DNA of 64,000 bases from Amphibalanus amphitrite (lineage: Eukaryota; Arthropoda; Thecostraca; Balanomorpha; Balanidae), in assembly GCF_019059575.1 (NCBI RefSeq), contig NW_024881986.1, positions 159,501 through 223,500 of the forward strand, written 5' to 3'. How positions within the stretch are numbered: position 1 is the stretch's first letter; every line of letters starts with the position of its first letter. Position numbers and translations under genes: made by a program. The notes under the pieces were generated by a model that saw only the letters and a list, made by a program, of their open reading frames with translations, searched no databases and had not been told where the DNA came from. Shown one piece after another: positions 9,613-21,341 of this stretch.

Positions 9613-11517
9613 GATGCAGGTTCATCGCTGTCGAATTACCTTCTCGGCCGAGGTAAGGTTCATAAAAGCTCTGTGAATGATGACTAAAGAATCTTCGAAA
9701 CTGAAGCAAATTAATCTGAGGCGCACGTGACTACGGCAAAAAATCAAACGAGTTTTTTAGTTTTCACTGTGCTGAAACTTTGAAAAATATTCGAAAATGT
9801 GTACATTTCTGAGCACTATATCGTAAAAGATTTTAACATTTGAGTCTTTAAAGTATAGGCTGAGAAAAAAGCATTTAAAAACAAACAAAATGACATAAGT
9901 TTCGACTGCCGAAGACTTAATGGACACTTATACAAGTCGGAGCAAAAAGACACGTCCGATTATTCCGATACCGATTATTCCGAAAGACACGTCCGATCGG
10001 CCCCCGGTCAACAGACATGGTAGCCCAAATCTAGTCGGATATGAAAATTCTTCTAAATCCATAGACTTAAATGCTAAATTGACTATATTTGAGAGGGTTT
10101 TATGAATATACATGACCAGATAAAGAAAAAAGCGAGATGCTATCTTGTAGATTAAGTCGTCTACTATCTGCGACTTTTGAAGTGTTTTTCAATCTGAGGT
10201 ACGGAAATCGTGTTCCCAAGAGACTGAAAGTAGCCATGCTTTACATTAGACCCAATGGCAAAAATTCGTAATCTGACGAAATTGGCCATTTTTACGTCTG
10301 ATTTATGAAAATTCTAGACAGGATATATAAAAACCCGAGATGCTATCAAGTGGGAAATTTCATTGTCTATTACCGCTTTCTGAAGTGTTTTTCGATCTGA
10401 GACCGGCAAATCGTGTTCCCAAGAGATTGAAAGTAACCCTGTTCTACAGCAAGACGATGGCAGAATTCTAATATTTGATTAAAGATATTTTAGGTGATAA
10501 TAACTTTACTACTAATTGCAATGCTTCATTGGAAAGCTCTACACTGGCACTATCATCGGTATTTGCATTGCTATTTCACAGAACAACAAGAAATAACGTT
10601 TTGAAGCCTTTGAATATTGACTTACTTTTCATCGACGGGCTCGATCCCCATCACCACCAACAATTTTCCGGGAAGTCAGGATTTTGCAGATATTTCAGCA
10701 GAATTGCAGAGCTGTGTTAATGCTACGGCACTTAAATACACATTTTAAGAAAACTGCTTTTTTTCTTAGCATGAGTTAGGTCTCAGAAACAGCAACATGT
10801 CGATATAATGAGGAAAAATAAGTGCAAATTATCGCGCAAGAGAGTATCCTTAGCTCCCTAGCAACCACCTAGCAACGTAAGGCAAAATAGTAAACAACTC
10901 TTGTTGATATCAGGTACTCAGCCTTGGAAGCACACTAGACGGTCACCATACTGGGCTTCATACTGAATTTTGCATACCAGAATGGATGTTTCGAACTAAA
11001 ATTATTTTTTCGCGAAATTTATCTTTGTTGCCCTACTATTTTTCGTAAAACTGAGATATACAAACTTCATGATATCAAAAATAATATTGTGATAATGAAA
11101 ACCGCCATATAAAACACGATAATTGCTGAGATCATGCCTACTAAACTTGGTCCTACCCCCTAATTCAATACCTATACCCTGCGTCCGATAGCGAAATTGA
11201 TATTTCGCTTCCCATCGCTTCCGCAGGCTGTTGAATATTTTTATACTTTTGTTTATATCTCAGTTTATTTTATCAAATATTGAAATACCTTTACCTAACC
11301 AAGCCACATGTGTCAGTATCATCTTTTATTGTTTATCAATCAATTGTGTTAGCTGGAAACTGGAAAGCCTCATGGTTGTCTGATGCAAGATTGTCTTATC
11401 AATATAATTATGTAGATTCTAACATGAATTGTGATGTGGTAGGTACCTAGTAATGTATTGTTCATTAGTCATTACTTTGACTTACCTCTATGTTAATTGT
11501 TAATGCAAACTTTTCTG
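9613..11517. other. Gene-free AT-rich spacer
   Basis: Apart from the direct repeat at 10133-10460, I find no exon, element end or RNA gene. A short palindromic stretch of CCGATTATTCCG units lies near 9956-9985. Confidence 0.5.
10133..10460. repeat. Direct repeat, two diverged copies about 210 bp apart
   Basis: GAGATGCTATC...GAAGTGTTTTTC...ATCGTGTTCCCAAGAGA...GAAAGTA occurs at 10133-10258 and again at 10340-10457, in the same orientation and with substitutions. The function is unknown. Confidence 0.75.
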
Positions 11518-12237
11518 TTGGTATGCATAGGCGGTCCCAGGGGGGGGGGGGGGGGGGGCACGGGGGCCATGACCCCCCCTTTGGTGCTGAAAGGTGGGGC
11601 CATACTATCTTTTGGCCCCGCCTTTCAGATCAAACAAAAGTCCCAGGAAAGCTTTTTGTATGTTTCATTTTCTCTCTTGCGCCATCAAAGGACGTAAATT
11701 TCACTCATGAGTGGGCTCAGTTTCGCATTCTGTCAATTTGGCGGTCAGCGTCGCTGGCACCGGTTCACGAGTATGGCCGGATCTTATATGGAATATCAGC
11801 GTGGGTTTACTTGAGGCTCTCGTAGGCCCAGCAATGGCTTGCATGAGACCCTCTTCGCCAGTGGCGGGTGGGCCCTGCCAAATGAGCGTGGCTCTACGAC
11901 ACATAAGACCTCATGGGTTGGTGCTGTGCACCTCAGAAGCCCGGTGGTGACGCCGTATGCCGGCTTGGTTTCTTAAGGATTAGCGTGGGACCTCCGGGGC
12001 CTGCATTGAGTTTGCATAAGCTAGTATGTAATCTCAGAGGCCTGTATGTAATGTGTACACAGTGGCGGTCGCTGGGGGGGGGGGGGGGCATCAGGGCCAT
12101 GCCCCCCCAGGCACATAAAGGGGGCCGTCATATCATTTGCCCCCGCCCCCCTCAAGCAACCGATGGACTTCCATAGGTGTATGGGGCCCTGGCCCTGATT
12201 CGATAGTCACGAGGCTAAAAAAAAACACGCCCAGCTA

Positions 12238-13421
12238 TTAACCCGCGCCCCGTAGGGGGGGGGGCCGAAACGGCCCCCCCCCCTGTCCTTTTCGGTCGAT
12301 ATCTCCTAAACGACTGGAGATATCGCCACCAAACTTTCAGGACCCTTCCGGGCATCAATTTTACACATTGTGACCAAAAATTTTTCCAGAGGCTGTGATA
12401 GGTTGGCCACAAATGACGTCAGAGTGACGTCATGTTCTGTCATTTTCGACCGAAAAAAGACCTTCGCGAGAAGACCTGTCAGGCCTACAGCTTTGAAGAT
12501 ACAAAAAAATGATCAAGACATAAAAGGTGTAGAATTGACAGGGCTACAAAACTGCTATCTCGGATTTTTGAAATTTTTGAGTTTTGATCCCCAAAAATCA
12601 AAAAAACATTTTTTTGGATATATTAGCCAAAAAATCCAAAAAGTTTTTTGAGTTTCGAAAAAACCGGAATATATGTGGTAGTACCTACCGTCTTCTATCT
12701 ACATACCAAATTTCAGATCGATACCTCCTTTTTTGGCCAAGTTATAGCGAAAAAAACTGTTCAAAAATGATGACGTCAAATTTTCAAACTCAATTTTTGG
12801 CAATTCTAGAACTCGTAGAGCAAAACAAAGACCACCATTAGACTCCCCGTGACGAGCTGCATCGAATGGATACCCATTTTATGCAAAAATATCAACTTTA
12901 AAATTTGACCTAATTTGACCTGACCTTGACCTGACCTTCACCAAAACGTGACCTAGGCTGGCCCCAAAGGCTGCCTAACCCACATAATCGCATTTGTCAT
13001 GTAAAATGGACCATAAAACATGTATCACACGACACATTCATATTGTGACCCCCGGTGACCTGACCTCGCTGTGACCTGACCTGGTATCAGTGACCTCAGA
13101 TAGCAAAGTATGTGTTTGACGAACAATATACCATCGATGGTTTTCAATAAATTACCAATTTACTCGATTTCACAGCACATTTCTTGAATTGCCTGTGAAC
13201 GGTGAAAATCTGACCTTTGACCTGACCTGTGACGTCATCGGTTTGACCTAGGTCAATGAAATTTGGTCACAAGGTAGTTCCCGGGTAGGGCTATCAAACG
13301 CCGTTTGAATTTTGAAAATCGGCCGGTAACTTTCCGAGATCTTAGGGGGGGGGCCGAAACGGCCCCCCCCCCCCCCTACGGGTGGTAGGGTCCGCCGGTA
13401 GCCCTACGGGGCACGGGTTAA
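12238..13421. mobile_element. TA-flanked element with CCGAAACGG palindrome, 1.18 kb
   Basis: TTAACCCGCGCCCC at the left and GGGGCACGGGTTAA at the right. Each end has a palindrome of G run-CCGAAACGG-C run (12255-12285 and 13346-13378). The interior carries TGACCTGACCTTGACC arrays (12908-12950 and 13050-13090), that is AGGTCA on the minus strand, and a TGACGTCAGAGTGACGTCA block near 12415. Nested in the hAT element. Confidence 0.85.
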
Positions 13422-13439
13422 TATAGCTCCCACACCGGT

Positions 13440-14000
13440 CTTTGAGCGTCCTACACTAACCTCTGATGGAACTTCAGTGGCGGTCAAGCGCCCATGTTGA
13501 CCACTAAGAGCCCACATCGACCTCTGAGGCCCCACATCTGGCATATGAGGGCCCCTAACCGGCCTCAGGGGCCCCAACCGGCGTCTGAGGGTCTCACACC
13601 GGTCTCTAATGGCCTTGTTGCTGTCTCTGGTGTCCCAAGACGAACATTTAGGTGCCAATGAGGGCCCCGCACTGGCTGCTGAAGACCCGATGCCGGCCTC
13701 TAAGGGCCTGCATTGGCCTCTGAGAAGGGCCCATCTTGGCCTTTGAGGGCCCTCTGCTGGCCTCTGGGGTCCAACGACGGCTCATGCCGGTCTCTTAGGG
13801 CCCCACGCTAACCTCTGAGGGCCCCATGGGCATGTAGGCCTGTAATGAGTAAGGACCCACATTAGCCTCAGAGAGCCCACCTCGGTCTCTGATGGTCTCA
13901 AACTACTGGCCTTTGCAGTCTGCAGGTCCTGTACTGGTTTCTGAGGGCCCTAAACTGGCCTCTAAGTGAAAACATACATGGGTGGGCTTCTGAAGATCAC
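13440..14000. repeat. GGCCTCTGAGGGCCCC minisatellite
   Basis: Roughly 30-bp imperfect units with CTCTGAGGGCCCC(AC) and CTGGCCTCT motifs repeat through the segment, with strong divergence. The array is internal to the hAT element. It creates spurious open frames. Confidence 0.75.
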
Positions 14001-14944
14001 AGGGCTCACATAGACTCCTGCACAGCCTTACGTTGGTCCTGATCCAGATTACTTTACGTCCTGATGGTCCCGCGCAGATTCCCTCATATTTCGACGTCGG
14101 GACCCCATGAGCCGGTGTGTGGGGCTGGCAGAGACTGATGAAGTCCTTAGGGCTCAGGGCCAGTCTTTTTAGCAGTAGGACTATAAGACAGGTTGAGTGA
14201 GCCGAGCCCCAATAGAGCCGTTGCGAAGCCCCGCACGAGTCGCGCGCGGCCCTCAGATGCCAATTTTGAAAACCAGGAACCTGTGGGGCCGGGGGTTTCC
14301 ATAGGTCGGTGTACCTACTTTCTCCCGTCGCTACACATCTATATGGGTAAATGTCATGGTTTGAAAATGCTCTCTGGGTTTCACATGCTTGTTCAAAGCA
14401 AGAGGTATCTGTACTTTTCCGAATTGTTTGATAGTGGTAAGGTCATGAATCCGCGTGCTCGACCTTCCAGTATATGCTACACCGATCCGTCGCCATGGTG
14501 CAGTGGCCCGACCGGTGGAAACACCGTGGGACGGGAAATGGAACTGGTGATTTTGCCTTAAATTGAGCTTAAAGATTTCACGCAAAAATGAAGTGGATGA
14601 AGCATAAGTAATGCCAACTTTTTCGGCGCCTCGTGGGCGTAAAATTAGCCGATCCCCCCCCCCCTCCGGTGACGGATAAATGTTATGTCCCGCGAGTGTG
14701 ATCTTGCCCCCCCCCCCCTTTTGCCAGCGGCTGCGACCGCCAGTGTTGGTATGTGAACAATCTTCATGTCACTCAATTCTCTCAAGTTGTGACCATCATG
14801 AGCCTCCTTTATTTTGTATTCTGTATAATGTAACTGGATGCCTTTACTAATATGGCCTTTATATAAGATTGTTTGTTTCTAACCATACTTTGGTATTCAT
14901 AACTTCTTATGAAAGAAAGTTGTTAACATTTCGAGCACCTATGA

Positions 14945-15140
14945 GCTATGATCCCAATGGATCTCACGACGAAATTGGGGAGCCAGATCTATGATCCGAG
15001 TGGATCTAGCGACAAAATTGAAGGGTCAGATCTATGATCCCAGTAGATCTCTCGACAAAATTGAGCGGTTTGGATCTATGATCTGAATGGATCTCGGATC
15101 AGGATCCATGGGATCGGATCTCAGATCCATTTTTCCGGAT
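14945..15140. repeat. Tandem GATCTATGATCC repeat
   Basis: About four imperfect ~55-bp units containing GATCTATGATCC, GTGGATCT and CGACAAAATTG. The motif resembles the GATCC-rich arrays of the hAT element at 373-1281, but no 8-bp duplication was found. It abuts the point where homology to the F-box gene begins (about 15155). Confidence 0.7.
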
Positions 15141-15195
15141 CCAAGCACATGTCTGCGTATATTAACCTGTTCTGTTTTGTCATGACTTGTTGCAG

Positions 15196-15704
15196 GATGG
15201 CAGTGACCTGCAGGAAACTGAAGGACCTGTTCATTGAATCCTCAACTGAAAACTGCCAGGCCGTCCTGACCGCCCTGCACGAGACAGACCTGGGATGTGA
15301 CAGTGGCCAGTCCCGTACCATCAACCTCCGGGTCCCAAGTAAGTGGCGGTGTCTCTGACCACCCACACCAGCCGACATGGCGTCACTGGCCTCTCGGATA
15401 CGCACACTGACTCATGTGACGTCACTAGTACTGACGTCACAATAGGTGATGCCTGTCTGTGTAAGTGACATCACTGTATCAGTATCAGCCCTCATGTTGT
15501 CACTATCGATGCACAAGTTGTCATTGTGCTCGGTTATTACTCACCTATCTGCAAGTGACGTTACGTCATCAGCCTAAGTTGCCCCATGTGACCTCACTAG
15601 CAATCAGTGTGTAATCTGACGTGCTCTATTTTCCAGAGTCTGTATACGACAAGCTTACCAAGCCTCCCAATGGCAGCAAAATTTGCTTGCAGTACTATAC
15701 CTAA
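15196..15704 (+). pseudogene. F-box/LRR gene copy 0, exons 7-8 only
   Basis: Exon 7 (15196-15338) and exon 8 (15637-15704, stop TAA) match copies 1 and 2. Acceptors TTGTTGCAG and ATTTTCCAG, and the donor GTAAGT, are kept, and exon 7 is the same 143 nt. Exon 7 encodes MAVTCRKLKDLFIESST and HETDLGCDSGQSRTI; exon 8 encodes a 22-residue tail ending CLQYYT. No exons 1-6 lie upstream; homology stops at about 15155 next to a tandem repeat. This is therefore the 3' end of a truncated gene copy, although what remains has no disabling mutation. Confidence 0.8.
15339..15636 (+). promoter_or_regulatory. Intron 7 with clustered CRE-like TGACGTCA palindromes
   Basis: TGACGTCA or close variants occur repeatedly (for example 15417-15424 and 15432-15439). 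The same intron in copy 1 (30228-30515) and copy 2 (51648-51938) carries four or five each. TGACGTCA is the CREB/ATF palindrome. Whether it is bound here or is only a repeated motif is unknown. Confidence 0.4.
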
Positions 15705-17124
15705 ACGACGATCTTCCCGGTGCCTCGACCGCTTCGGTGCTGGGTGGCAGTGTCGGAACTTGACAACAGATGGCAGCACCGTGTCTAGTCTGTAGTGTCG
15801 GAACTCGACAACAGGTGGCAGCACCGTGTCCCGTCGGCAGCGCTGTTCTGTACACAATGCACGTCTAGACCTTCATATCCAGAAGTACTTCGAGCCGCCC
15901 TGTCCCATCGGGCCAGGTCCGCGGGTACTTTACCGCCGTGCCAGGCTGGTTTGGGTTGAGTGGCCACCTAAATGCTTGATCATTTGAGCACAGATTGCTA
16001 CGTTTGTTGACACTGCTTTGATAGACAGTAGGTATATTCAGTATCTGAGATGTATCACGCTCTGGGCCACTGTCCAGCCGTCGGTAAACCGTGGTCACCG
16101 TGCCGGAGGTGCCGCCGTGGTGACGTCACGTGTGTTGTGACGTGACGTCACGCTGGCTCACACCGCTGTGCTGTTGTGTCGTAATTTCAGTTTAGACCAG
16201 AGAGTGGTTGGAGCTAGCTGTGAGGGTGTCCGGTCCGGGCGATATCGGACCTCGCCCGTCACTGTGTCGGACCGTCGGTGGTCCGGTCGGCTGTGGTTCG
16301 TTTGGACCGGATATGTCCGGTTCGGTGTCGTTCATGGGATATCACGGGCTGATGGCGATTGAAATACACAGTGGTTCAGACGTTCAATACACAATATTAC
16401 TGGATTTCCAAGCGCCACTATGTAGTTCTGTTATTTAGTGACGGTAACCCGTCAAAGGGATTGTAAGGCTGCTGACCATTATGCAATGCTTTGAACATAT
16501 CATTCTATAATGTCATACAAAGTTGTGATATAAAGAAGTCACCTACTTGAAGTGACGTGGAGCTCTAATGTCGGATCCTTCATAAAAAGTGTGTGCAACT
16601 TCAGATTGCCTAACATGTATAAGTGTTCCGTAAAAATTAAGCCAAACCCAGAGAGTTATCAGTAAAAAGAAAAATCAGGTCATTTCCAGGAAACGTATCC
16701 CGCAGGGGACGGGGCGAATCATACTTTTTACCCTCACCACCAGCCCAGCACTTCAGTTGACTGAGCCGATAGGCTGTACTGATTATCACACATCAAGTGT
16801 GTCTATGGTGATCAATGTGTGTCACCCAGCCGGTGCAGTGCGGCACAGCCTACCACTGCAGGCAGCTGATTGCCCGCTGAGAAACGGTGCATCGTTCTGC
16901 CGTCAACTGTAGACTGTACAGTGTGTATTAGTTATATTACAGCTGTATGGACACAGCACGGGTACGGATCCCTGACACCATATACCATCGACTGGTGGAT
17001 ACAGGACACGGTCTAGTATCCAGCGGTGCGATACAGCCGGTGGTCGTTATTTCTTTTAGAAGGCTGCATACCGCCAGTGGACACTATTATTTTACTGAAG
17101 GCTGGGTACCGCCGGTGGCCACTA

Positions 17125-17398
17125 GCCGTTTTCACGACGGGCTATCCGGCGAATGCACCTGATTTGACCAAATCTGCACCTCATTTCTTTTACATCAAAT
17201 ATCTTCATTTTATGAATTTATTTCAGTATTTTAATCGATGATGCTCTCTGATAATATGACAAAGCAGGCATATAAGCAATTATTGCAACCCTAACTGATA
17301 GCTGCTAAGAGACACACTGAACCTGATTTGGCCAAATCTGCACCTAATCTGTACCAGATGTGCACCAAATGTGTACCAGATGGCCGTCAAGAAAACGA
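17125..17398. mobile_element. Small inverted-repeat element, copy A
   Basis: The left end GCCGTTTTCACGACGG is inverted at the right as GGCCGTCAAGAAAACGAC, with an interior of TTGACCAAATCTGCACC motifs. A near-identical copy lies at 21342-21613. Gene copies 1 and 2 lack it inside the same minisatellite, so it inserted after or outside that duplication. Its superfamily is not clear. Confidence 0.75.
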
Positions 17399-17399
17399 C

Positions 17400-17550
17400 C
17401 ATTACCACTTTTTAGAAGGCTGGATACCGCCAGTGGCCACTATTTCTTTTAGAAGGCTGGATACCGCCAGTGGCCGCTATTATTTTACTGAAGGCTGGAT
17501 GCCACTAGTGGCTACTATCACCGGCTGGATGTCGCCAGTGGCCCTATCAC
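17400..17550. repeat. ~42-bp minisatellite (AGAAGGCTGGATACCGCC)
   Basis: Units of TTTTAGAAGGCTGGATACC GCCAGTGGCCACTATT type repeat about four times. The equivalent arrays in copy 1 (34345-34480) and copy 2 (53315-53490) differ in unit number and order. Confidence 0.85.
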
Positions 17551-17700
17551 ATAGAAGGGAAGTGTCCAATAGGGCCTATCGGTTGTTTTCTCAATTAGGT
17601 ACTCACCTCTAAAAAGTGGTGAATATTGACGTCGTAACGTTTATCACTCAGTTCTAATCAATACCCTTACCTGAAAACGTTCGTGGTCCGACCATTGACC

Positions 17701-18550
17701 TTTGAAATTATGCATTGTTTTAAGACAATATTCGACAAGAATGGTGGTTCGCCGCATAAGCGCATATAATCTGTACGTGCATCTCACTTTTGCAAGTAGA
17801 TGGGAGCCAGAAAAGTAATGAATTCTGCTCTCTGGCTTATTGTAGCGTCAAGGCCATTCAATTTTGATGAACTTTAGGTCTTGATGAGCACCTTTTTGAA
17901 GTTGAAACTCTTGGGTACACATTTAAGAATTTTGTGTGATGCTCCAAATTTGGACGGTCGTGGTGGTCAGCGGTCAAGTGATGACTATCAGTTGACTACC
18001 AGAACTATAGTGTCGCCCCCCCCCCCCCCGCTCCACGGCCTTGAGTGTCCCCCATTTCCAATGAGCTGCCCCACCCCAAACGTGGCGCTGGATCCGCCAC
18101 TGCCATCAATTGAAGTATCCATGTTCGTCCCAGTCGGTCCACTGATACCTTATCGGTGCAGAGATACCGTATCGGCTACAGCAATGTCACGAGCCCCGTA
18201 CAGGGTGTCGATAGGGACAACACTGGCATTGAGGGCCCGGGCGTCGGACAGTGCGACCTAGAGGGGAGCGGTTTTCTGACTCCGTGTGACCTACCGAGAC
18301 AAGGTATAGTGACCTGGAGAGGAGCGGTCTAACGTGTGACCCATCGAGACAAGGTATAGTGGCCTAGAGAGGAGCGGTCTGCTGAGACCTTGGAACCAGC
18401 GAGTCATTACATTCAGCATATGTTTAAGCATAAGTCATTTTCATAATGATAAGGCATTCGCTACTATCAACTGAGTTTTGAACGATGCATTTGGGGAAAG
18501 TCGGGTCGGGTCAGGTCAGGTCAACCGGTAGACGTCACCCCTCTATCGTG
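17701..18550. other. Spacer with an isolated hAT-like terminus
   Basis: A C run (18017-18031) followed by GGATCCGCCACTG near 18091-18103 is the right end of the hAT family whose complete copy is at 28831-29189. I found no matching left end. Near 18240-18390 a GAGAGGAGCGGTCT...GAGACAAGGTATAGTG unit repeats about three times. No gene seen. Confidence 0.5.
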
Positions 18551-19733
18551 TTAACCCGCGCGGGGCTGGGGTCTCCAGCCGAATGCGCGGGGCTGGGGGG
18601 GGGGGGGGTAAATTTTACCCCCCTGTTATCTCCCGAACTAATGGTCCGATTTGGAAAATTCAAACGCCAATCGAAAGATCTCAACACGAACAACTAAAAA
18701 CATGTACTTAATTTTAAGTTTGAGGTCAAGGTCAAGGTCAGGTCAAGGGTACAAATTGCAAGTTCCTACAGTATCGGCCTTGCACCGTAGTTGCCGAAGA
18801 ATGGAGTCATGGATTGAGACTGATCGCCCAAAACGTGTTCTTAGGCTACCAAGACAATATTCGTTGCATACAATATCATTCAGAGGTCAAGGTCAAGGTC
18901 AGGTCAGGTCAGGTCAGGTCACCAAAAACAAAATATAGAAAAGGGCATGTGCGACACATGTTTTATGGGTCATTTTACTCATAGAATTCAATAGGCACAC
19001 TCAATAAGTGATATGGACCACCTCTGGATGAATTTCAGGTCGAGGTCAGGTCAAGGTCAGGTCAAGTGAGGTCAAATTTTGAAGTTGGTTGTTAAGGCCT
19101 AAAAAGGTGTCTATCTGATGCAGTTTTTCACGGCGAATCGAATGGTGCTATTTTTGTTTCCGTACGAGGTCTAGAACTTCCAAAAAAGTCATTTTTCAAA
19201 ATTTTTGTGTGTCGTGACGTCATACAATTTTGAATAACTCCCACATTTTTGAACCGATTCTTCTAAAACTTGGTAGGTAGGTGCACATATACCACTTCTC
19301 TGACATATATTCCGTTTTTTTTATACACTCAAAATTTTGGATTTTATAGCTCTTTTCCCAAAAAAGTCAGTTTTTTGAAAAATTTGGGCCAAAATCCAAA
19401 CTTTTCAAAAAACCGAGATAGCTATTTGATAGATAAAGTATAATTACGTATATCCTTTTTTGTTACGTCTTGATTCCTTAAAAAACGAAGATGTTAGCGG
19501 CGTTTGAACTTTTGCCGTTTTTGAGGCGAAAATGGCGAACATGACGTCACTAAAACGTCAATTTCTCAAAAATTTTCCGACGGATTTCGCTCAAATTTTC
19601 AGGGAACGTGGCAAATTGATGTAAGAGAAGGTACTAAAAGTTTGGCAGCGCTACGCGCCACCGTTTTTGAGATATTGCAAAAATTCGCGAGGGGGGTAAA
19701 ATTTACCCCCCCCCCCAGCCCCGCGCGGGTTAA
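18551..19733. mobile_element. TA-flanked element with TAAATTTTA palindrome and AGGTCA arrays
   Basis: TTAACCCGCGCGGGGC and GCCCCGCGCGGGTTAA form near-perfect ends. Palindromes GGGGGTAAATTTTACCCCC lie inside both (18596-18624 and 19691-19720). Directly repeated AGGTCA half-sites occur at 18722-18746, 18891-18921 and 19037-19070. Structure is symmetrical, with AGGTCA arrays between AT-rich blocks. Non-coding, 1.18 kb. Confidence 0.9.
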
Positions 19734-20465
19734 CCTGTTTACTGCCACTGACAGATGCATAACATGCTGCATCGGCACCGAAACTACATTCAAAAGCTGT
19801 AAAACTTATAAGTCAACTGAAGTCATATACAGGCAATGGCCTTCACACACATCCATGCATATGATTCCACGATGTAGCATTTCACGTTGACGTGTCTGCA
19901 TGTTTCTCAGAAAAAGAAAAACGCAGAAAAAATACGCCGTATGCTGAATCGCAATACTAGCTGGCATTTGACAAAATATCGAGAAAAAGGTATGTGGTCA
20001 GAGGTCCGCTGAGTCAGGGTCATTAGCTTATAATAGTAATCGTTAAATTAATTAACTCGAGAGAAGTAGAGAGCCGGGAGAGCTGGGACGCAAGGGAGTC
20101 TTGTTGACTGTAAATCGCTGTACAGGTAACGGAAGGTTTGTTGTCAATAGTTAAAACACTATTCTTTAGAATTGTGAACAAATCTGAGTTCCCTGACAAT
20201 TAGGCAAAAGCTGCCTGAGATAATCTTTGGATACCCATGCAACGTCCGGGTGTCCGAGAAAGAAAAACAATATCGACTTGGTACTTTGTATCTAGTCGAG
20301 GCACGTCACAGCCAAACAGTTATATTTTCCTGTTGCATATAAGATATATGCAACCGGAACTCGTATAGGAGATGATGAAGATATTAAATTGGTGGCAAAG
20401 AAATTCTGCTTTTTATTATACTCTACCTAATATTCAGCAACTTAAAGTGTTTAAGTCGTTCACCA
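19734..20465. other. Spacer, no gene seen
   Basis: Moderately AT-rich sequence with no exon, terminal repeat or RNA gene that I can support. Confidence 0.5.
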
Positions 20466-20473
20466 CCGGTATC

Positions 20474-21080
20474 CAGTGGCGCGGGAACTTCTTTCAGACT
20501 GGGGGGGGGGGGGGCATAATAGAGATCAACCTAGGGTACCCCCAAATCTAGTTTTCTCACCGGTTTAGGCCAGTTATTTTCAGACTTTGGCCTTTTCAAC
20601 AACAAAAAAAAAACGAAAAAAATGCAAAAAAGAGGTATTCCGTCTCAGCTGAGTGAAGAAACTACCGTTTTGGCAACCTGGAGTAAAGGTTTAATCTGCC
20701 AAATGAGTTGCCGAGCCAGTGAAAGAGCTGGATTTTTCACTTATATGCTTTCTTCCTTTGTGACCCGCAACTCCTAATTTGGGGAGGACAAGCTGCCCAA
20801 CGGTTCCCATGGCCTCATGAAAAGTTGTGGGGCACCGCCCCCACGGCCGCAGAGTTGTGGGGGCAAGCTTCCCCACTGCCCCATCCTCCCCATCCTCCGG
20901 TTCCCGCGCCTATGTATAAATCTATGAAATTATGTTGGTAGATTTCCGATTTCGATTCCTCCAGCTGGGGGGGGGGGGGGAAGGCTCAAATACATTACGA
21001 GCCCCCCAGCCGAAAAGCTGGAGGGGAGGGGGGCTCAGCCCCCGCTAGCCCCCCCCCCCCCCCCGGTTCCCGCGCCACTG
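20474..21080. mobile_element. hAT-type MITE with GCGCGGGAAC ends
   Basis: Ends CAGTGGCGCGGGAAC and GTTCCCGCGCCACTG are exact inverses. The flanking octamers are CCGGTATC (20466-20473) and TCGGTATC (21081-21088), an 8-bp duplication with one mismatch. G and C runs sit inside the ends. A further GGTTCCCGCGCC near 20898 suggests an internal duplication or nested terminus. Confidence 0.85.
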
Positions 21081-21341
21081 TCGGTATCTGTCAAGTTATA
21101 GGTATGACTGTTATCTGTTATCTGTATGATAAGTTATCTGTAAAGTGACGGGATATACTGAGGTAGACCAATGAACGCCCGATAGGTGAGCCCCAGCGGC
21201 GCCGGTATCCGCCTGAGGCGGTGGACGGGGTCAACGGAGAGTTACCACAGCACGACCTATGGCCGGTCTCCTTGCTAACTGTTTCGGCCCAGCTGTTAGG
21301 TGTTGGTGACGCCTATTTCATGCAAGAGTATGTAGTTTACA

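Larger units (their letters stand above)
11526..14745. mobile_element. Composite hAT-type element, 3.2 kb
   Basis: An identical 8-bp duplication TTGGTATG (11518-11525 and 14746-14753) flanks inverted ends CATAGGCGGTCCCAG and CTGCGACCGCCAGTG. G runs and C runs lie just inside both ends. The body holds a second CAGTGGCGGTCGC end at 12061 (a nested or duplicated terminus), a TA-flanked element (12238-13421) and a GGCCTCTGAGGGCCCC-type minisatellite (13440-14000). No transposase is visible. Confidence 0.8.
15705..17700. other. Duplicated 3' flank of the F-box/LRR gene, copy 0
   Basis: This spacer is shared with copy 1 (30581-31541, 33939-34489, 40043-40235) and copy 2 (52007-53672). It includes a CAGTGTCGGAACTCGACAAC block repeated just after the stop codon, a conserved segment at 16190-16440 after a TTTCAG acceptor-like site, and a ~42-bp minisatellite. 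Reading frames in the conserved segment are not kept in all copies, so I do not call a gene. Copy 0 also has a small inverted-repeat element (17125-17398). Confidence 0.75.

Noticed and set aside
12238-13421. piggyBac or Kolobok assignment from TTAA at both ends
   Set aside because: A sister element (34493-40040) has TTAA on one side and TTAT on the other, so the true duplication is TA and the extra bases belong to the terminal repeat.
16168-16438. Possible small gene (GPRPSLCRTVGGPVGCGSFG) repeated at 31103 and 52431
   Set aside because: The frame is shared by copies 0 and 1 but has a stop in copy 2, and the alternative frame is broken in copy 1.
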